Positions 58,259 through 64,000 of a stretch of DNA of 64,000 bases are shown here, one piece after another. The position numbers were made by a program, and so were the translations under genes. This stretch comes from Phyllostachys edulis (Eukaryota > Streptophyta > Magnoliopsida > Poales > Poaceae): assembly GCA_036346405.1 (NCBI GenBank), contig CM070546.1, forward strand, positions 99,144,826 to 99,208,825. The letters run 5' to 3'. The notes below the pieces were generated by a model. That model did no database searches, was not told the DNA's origin, and saw only the letters and a program-made list of their open reading frames with translations. How positions within the stretch are numbered: position 1 is the stretch's first letter; every line of letters begins with the position of its first letter.

Positions 58259-58489
58259 AGAAGCGTAAGGTGAGCACGCGATTGGGCCATCAAAACCGGA
58301 GCACCGGCCATTAAGAGGCGGCCACCAAGCGATGATGGCAAGGCGCCATCAAGCGACCCGAGGGTTCGTCGGGGAGTTCCGCAACAAGGAGCTCGACTTC
58401 TCTTTTCCTCGCCTTCTTGGCTTCTTGCTCCCAAGATGCCTTACCATATTTTTACTTCTTATCCTGTGAAATTTCCTATGATACGCAGG

Positions 58490-59482
58490 CTTGAGAATGT
58501 CATTGCAATACGCCAATACCGTGATTGATGATCGTGGTGCAGACAAGGAGCATGCAAACTTTTGGTTAGTGTGTTTGATATTTTGGGTGCAGATTTCACA
58601 TTTCCTGCTATGGCAAGAGAATTTGACATGTTCTATTTTTACATTTGGTTGGTTTTAGTTTGTTTACAAGATTGATTTGCTAAAGTAAGTTATTAAAAAT
58701 GTCGTATTTGCTATGTTCTTGATGTCATACAGAAAGGTGGTTCCTACTGTTGCAAGGTGCAGAGCCATAGCCATATGCATGTCACCCAGTCTTCTTTGCT
58801 TGAGTCTTTGGTCAAATGTGATAGGTGGCAGGATTGCAATTCAAAAAACAGATTGAATTCCTCTTCACAGCGTCGGCCAACAATTAAATGTGATAGGTGC
58901 CACACTGCGAACAATACACTTCGCAGCCAACAATTACGGTTTTTTTGGTATTGTTTTACTGATCTCCCTCTTTTTGCTTACTTCTTTTTCCGACGCAATT
59001 CGGTTCTACAGAAAGATCTAAACTTTGTTGAAGAACTATGGAATGAATGATAGCTCTTATAGCAGACCAGATTCAGGATTCTGTTGTTACTTATTGATTG
59101 ATATTGTAGGCATTGTTGTTTTCTATTGGATATGTCATATAGCTTTCTATTGAGTATAACTGCATGATTCAGTTTGGACTGAAATTTGTCGTAGTTTTAG
59201 CTTTATAACCATCGTTATCATGGATGCATATGCTTTCCTTTAACAATCTGTCTATAAACTATTAATTTACTTTAGAAATGATTCAATGAATCAATATTGC
59301 ACTAGGAGCTGAGATACTTTTTATTTATGCTGTGCTAAACTGCTACGTTGCACTATAAAATGCATTGTATTTGTTTGTAGACGTATAAATGTTGCAATCT
59401 TGTTGATTTCATTTAACCATACTTTCCTGAAGTCCTTCTCTCACACAATGTTTAATGTCATGTGCAATTCTGCAACATTCAG
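58490..59482. other. Region between the GC-rich ORF and PP2C exons
   Basis: A short frame LRMSLQYANTVIDDRGADKEHANF follows an acceptor-like tacgcag (58487). Another frame at 58757-59050 contains two copies of KCDR. The N-terminal PP2C exon (with a MEDAH motif) was looked for here and not found. Confidence 0.35.
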
Positions 59483-60044
59483 CCTTGCTAGATATTGACA
59501 TAGAGACTACATTCTTTGGTGTTTTTGATGGCCACAAAAGTAAGCACTACTTGCAAAGATAAGTCCTTTTCATGTTTCCCCATTTTACTTGGAAAGATAT
59601 GTATTACTAAACTGGCACTTTAAATGTTGCACATGTCAGTAAACCAAAAGTGCTTCAAATGTTGAACTTCATCGTGTTCCTTGCTTTTCTTAGGAAAGGT
59701 GGTTGCCAAATTCTGTGTGAAATATCTACACTCCCAAGTACTCAAAAGTGAAGCCTATTCTGCTGATGACCTAGGCACTGCTGTTCATAGAGCTTTTTTC
59801 AGGTTTGAGTCGTTATAAAGCTTCGTCATTTATTTTGAAATTACTGCCATCATAAAGATGATAATGACTAATTTTGTCGTTGTACCAATTCAGAATGGAT
59901 GAAATGATGCAAGGACAGAGAGGTTGGTGGGAACTATCTTTGCTTGGAGATAAGATAAACAGGTTTAATGGTATGATAGAAGGGTTTATTTGGTCTCCGA
60001 GAGGTTGTGATTCAAATAATGGACATGATTGGGCTTTTGAGGAG
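59483..60044 (+). pseudogene. PP2C-type protein phosphatase, truncated at both ends
   Basis: Family members are metal-dependent Ser/Thr phosphatases. Three exons with intact GT-AG sites and consistent phases (1 and 2): 59483-59539, 59694-59802 and 59894-60044. They read LLDIDIETTFFGVFDGHK, then KVVAKFCVKYLHSQVLKSE and AYSADDLGTAVHRAFFR. The last reads MDEMMQGQRGWWELSLLGD, INRFNGMIEGFIWSPRG and HDWAFEE. This matches the plant PP2C subfamily with the WSPRG insert. The metal-binding motif DGHGG has become DGHKR across the exon 1/2 junction. The upstream MEDAH exon and downstream CGSTA exon are absent or unrecognisable, so a working enzyme is not expected. Confidence 0.85.
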
Positions 60045-62456
60045 GTATTTGTTTTCAATTCTTAGATTTTTGTAATCTTTGTCAGTTGCAACCATTTTCA
60101 CACTTTATGCTGGAAAAGGAAACCTGTGCAATTAAAACTGCTATGAAAATTTTAATGACAAAGATCTAAAATTCAAGGCTGTGTTGTCAACAATAGTGTT
60201 GCAAGTAACATAAATATGAATTTTCATCAGTCCTGCTGCTACGATTACATTGACTGTTTCCTGTATCCATCAAAGGGTTATTTTACTCGATTGAGGCTGT
60301 CATTTTGCTGTGTCCGACAATTCTACATCATATTTTGTTTGCACTTCAGGTGCTAACATATTTTTTTTGACAAAATCCGCACTGTGGACATTCTGGTCAA
60401 GTGGTCTCATCTAAAACCATTACATTATGGAGCCACGAAAGAAAAAAAAAGAATTTCCATTCAACATAGAGTCTTTATCCAGTTAATTGTCCCCTAATGT
60501 TTACCACTTCGTCTCTGTGTTTTCTTAACCTCTTTTGCGGGAAAGCTATAAATCTACTTTCAATTGATAGATGTACTGGTAGAAATAGGTTTTGTATTAC
60601 TTTTTGCTTGCGAAATATGTTTGTTTTTTTTTTTTTGCCCTGAATTATTGCACTTCATTTGCATGTATATGCGCTTTGTTGTCCAAGAAGATAACCTTTT
60701 AGTCTTCGATTGTACATGAAAAATGCAAATGTCGATGGCCTACAACAGGGAAGCTTTGCAGCTGGAGCTAGGGGGCTGCAGCTGCTCGAAGTTCGACCAA
60801 TTTTCAGTCCGAGCATCTGTTTGTGATCAGAACAACTCAAAAAATACATAACTATATTCAAACCGTGTTTCCGTGTTTCATAGAGTGATTATTTGTTTGA
60901 CGCAATGAAAAAAAAAGAAGGGTATGTTTAGTAAATGTGGCAATACATGTCTCTGCAATACACACTTGACCATATCTTGTGAATATTTCATAGTACCTGT
61001 GGATTGCAGCTCATATATGTAGACACATATATTGTAGAGACATGTATTGTAAAGTATGTCTCTACAATACACACTTACAGCTATGTTTATCAATATGCTA
61101 GACACCTGAATAGTATTCTGTTGAAGGTTTCATTAAATCCAATCCAAATAATGAAATTTATTGGTTTCCATAGCACCGCCGTTAAATCAGAGTACTACTC
61201 GGATGTTGAATTGTTTGAACGAAGGCAACTCAAGTGAGGCACCTGCTGGTAGAAATTTTTTTGGGAGCCTAAACGCATTGTCCAGTGTGTTTTTGCCATT
61301 TGTTATAGTCTAGCAATGTTTTTTTGGATTAGGACTAAAAAGGCAAGAACCGTCCTTTGTTTTTGGAAGATTTCATTCAAACTCGATGTATAGAATTGGT
61401 TGCTTTAGAATTGTCGTTGAAATATTTGTTTGTACCCTAATGACATTGTATAGATTTAAGGTTGGCCATTGATTTTGTTTTTCCATAATGTAGTTGCATG
61501 TTCTTTGTTTTAAGCAAGACATTCAATAATAGTGTAGGATATATTTCCACTAAAACTACCTATTATATCTATTTTGTCTTCTCTGACAAGGCCCGCTTTA
61601 GCATAGGTTGAATTTCATAAACGTATATACATGATAAAGTGCAATGAATAGCTCCTCAATCCTTACGACCCTTCAGTTTTTAAATAATCACCGCTACCTG
61701 AATCCAATTAATTTTGCTCTTCCTTTTTTGTCTCCATGAACAAAATCATACACAATGTTGTTTCTATCCATGTAGTATAAAATACATGCAGATAAACTCA
61801 TTGGTACCATATTTGCCAAGACATTTAAATTTAGGGTTAGGATTTTGCAAAACCCTTATCATCTACGATGTCCAAGTCTATTAATTCCACCTCTTAGTTC
61901 ACTCGCATGGGTTAGGGTTAAGTTTTATTGTTCCACCATGGTTTTATGTATATTAGAAAAAAGATTATTGAACCATCCTACAATCGTACAATCGCCAGCG
62001 TGGCGTAGCGCGCTTTTAGCCTAGTAGTACTTAAGGTCAAGTAAGCGGTAAGCCCGTGGAATCACCCGATTCGCTTATAAGCAGAGCGCACTAGGAACTG
62101 GCAAAGTGGCAATGATTTGGAGCATCTTAGTGTTAGATACAATCTATCGGTAAGTATATTGTGGTAGTATAAAATAAATTTGATCATTAATTTATTAAGG
62201 GCATATTAGACTTTTCTTTGCATTTATAATTTTCGTGAGTGTATTATGGACTTTTCTAACTATGGTTGAAAATATTACTTTTGTGTTGTGTGAACCCCCA
62301 CATAGAGAATTACAATTCTACCTCTTCGGGGTTCTACTACTCATACTATCAGGTATAGTATAACTAAATCCTAACAAATTTTGACTATTAGATCAAAAAG
62401 AATAGACGGGCTCGTATTAAATTGAGTGTGTTGTAAAAGAGCTCTAGTATTAAACA
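60045..62456. other. AT-rich downstream region
   Basis: A possible remnant of the next PP2C exon (FAAGARG, near 60757; compare FAGPTCGSTAC) is too weak to call. A short palindromic repeat, gtagagacatgtattgtaa / agtatgtctctacaatac, is at 61030-61070. No other gene was found. Confidence 0.35.
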
Positions 62457-64000
62457 ACTAGCATGGTGGCCCGCGCATTTGCGTAGCTAGATTTGTTTCG
62501 AATTTGCAGTGTCAAATGATATAATTAACTTAGATGTTTGAGAATATATTTGCATATGGTGTAGGCTACTTAGATTTTTAAGACACCATAAATTTTGAAA
62601 TGACAATAGAAACTTAAAGGAAAATACAACTTGAGGACTGTAATTGAATTATGAGCTTTGCTGGAAGAAAATCATTGATCATAATAAATTGTTGTGGTTC
62701 TTAGAAACGTAACCACTCTCCGTCATGTATGGATCATGTAGTTGTATGCCCCTATTATTCCTCCATTAGTCACTCTTTTCCTAAATATATCCATGCACAT
62801 ATTACCTCTATTTAATCTCGAAGAAATATGTTGATTATGTGTGTGACAAGTTATCTTATTAGTTTACATGATATTAGTACATTGCTCATGCATACACTGA
62901 TGTATCATGGGCGACTTATCTTGTATTTATTATTCCTTCACACATCGGCTGTTCCACCGAACCGTGTGTCTTCTATCTCTTCTCGTTGCCACAATTTTTC
63001 TGCTTCAACCTCTAATAGCTAACCCAATTCTTGATCGATCTCTCTCAGCTGCTACCCATTCCAATACAATACTCTGTCATATAGTTATCTTCTGTTTCTC
63101 TTTGATTATTGCCTAGTGCTAATTGTTACGATATTAAACATGCATACACATACAAACGTTGCTGATTCCTGCTGGGGACACCCATCACTCTCTCCCTAGT
63201 GGACCCGAGCCTATTCCCTACAGCTACGGCATCTCTACTCTAAGCTCTTTGCTCATCTGCTTCTGTAAGTCTGTGCTTCTATTCATACAAATGCATGTTG
63301 TCATACACGCTCGATGTCCTATTCTCATGTGTCGATCGCTCCCCTTCTTCGATGTTAGCCAACTCAACGTTGTGGCTTCCTCACTAACAGCGATAACCTC
63401 CCATCTTCATTGAAGACACACATGTATGTTTTAGTCATTGTCTAACGATATTGAGAATCACCATCGCTGGTGACACCATGCTCCTCACCAACGATGGCAC
63501 GCTCCTAGCTACCCGATAACCCTATATTGTATATAGCTCGTCTTCAATGCAAGGTTTTCTCCTCTCTACCAAAGCTTCCCCATCACCGAGCTTGTTTGGC
63601 CACAGACTTCCTCAAAAATGTCAACGCTCACGACTCGGCGTTGCTACCCTTGGCTCCTTCAACTTTGACATTTATTTTCAACGGCTCCGGTGAGTAGCAT
63701 GACATTGTCCTCGTCAAAAGGCTAAGGTCAGCAGCACGACATTGTTCTCACTTCTACCGTTGTCGCTTCGTTTGCTCACTTCCCGTGGATGTCTTCTTGC
63801 AGGTCAGATCTTCGCCATTGCACACTTAAGTGGTCTCATCCGACACTATTCGTGCTATCATCCTAATAATTTTTTATTCAAAATTTTAGATATTTTTTTA
63901 TTCGAGTCCATATACAAATCAAATTACTCAGTTTATTTAATTTATTCTAAATTTTAGTTTTTAGAGATATTACTTTGGAGTTGTATGGAAATCAAATTGC
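62457..64000 (-). mobile_element. Possible Helitron end entering the right edge
   Basis: On the minus strand the sequence at 62457 reads tacgcaaatgcgcgggccac and ends CTAGT|T. It has a small hairpin (cgca aa tgcg) shortly before the terminus, the pattern of a Helitron 3' end. No 5' end or Rep/helicase gene is seen before the window closes, so the extent is unknown. The rest (62800-64000) has no recognised gene. Confidence 0.35.

Noticed and set aside
57779..58268. Several overlapping long frames on both strands
   Set aside because: All come from one GC-rich, low-stop region. At most one can be real and none has a domain.
60740..60800. Downstream PP2C exon (FAAGARG)
   Set aside because: Only about seven residues look similar to FAGPTCGSTAC and the frame soon stops. 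Not enough to call.
61990..62026. Second Helitron 3' end (small hairpin then cctagt)
   Set aside because: The CTAGT is followed by A rather than T and the spacing is poor. No partner end was found.

Overview
The window is plant nuclear DNA, almost certainly from a grass and most like rice (Oryza) or a close relative. The grounds are a GC-rich first exon in a beta-tubulin gene with canonical GT-AG introns and a 5'-leader intron, grass-type transposons (long-TIR Mutator-like elements, hAT and PIF/Harbinger MITEs, Helitron ends, Ty1/copia and other LTR elements), and long AT-rich intergenic stretches. No tRNA, rRNA, CRISPR or prokaryotic feature was seen. Coordinates were read by eye; junctions supported by a target-site duplication (TSD) are exact, others are approximate.

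Layout: 1-4.2 kb is a decayed MULE transposase split by a solo LTR with TSD atgat. 4.9-6.7 kb is the leader, AT-rich intron and last exon of a second MULE-type gene. 7.1-10.1 kb is LTR-retrotransposon debris. 10.7-14 kb holds transposon-type gene fragments (one with a GRF-like zinc finger) and a 141-bp tandem repeat. 14.5-16.5 kb is a hairpin element with a hAT copy inserted in it. 16.8-20.7 kb is the one clearly intact host gene, beta-tubulin. 21.07-25.70 kb is an LTR retrotransposon that carries a chimera of host gene fragments, including a sugar-transporter copy, and is itself interrupted by a solo LTR. 26-28.5 kb holds two TIR elements and 28.9-32.8 kb a decayed copia element. 33.6-34.9 kb is a local duplication. 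35.0-38.9 kb is a nine-exon Mediator subunit 26-like gene on the minus strand with three separate lesions. 40.2-42.1 kb is CACTA-type sequence with ORFs. 42.2-47.4 kb is a run of hAT, hairpin, PIF and Helitron elements. 50.4-56.1 kb is a complete but dead MULE with long TIRs. 57.6-60.1 kb contains a truncated PP2C phosphatase gene. The last 4 kb is AT-rich and has a possible Helitron end.

Only beta-tubulin looks functional. The rest records gene capture and nested insertion. The three most notable items are the retrotransposon with several fused host exons (21.07-25.70 kb), the Med26-like gene broken by a frameshift, a MITE in an exon and a nonsense codon, and a subterminal sequence module shared by one transposase-bearing MULE and two hairpin elements in the same window.
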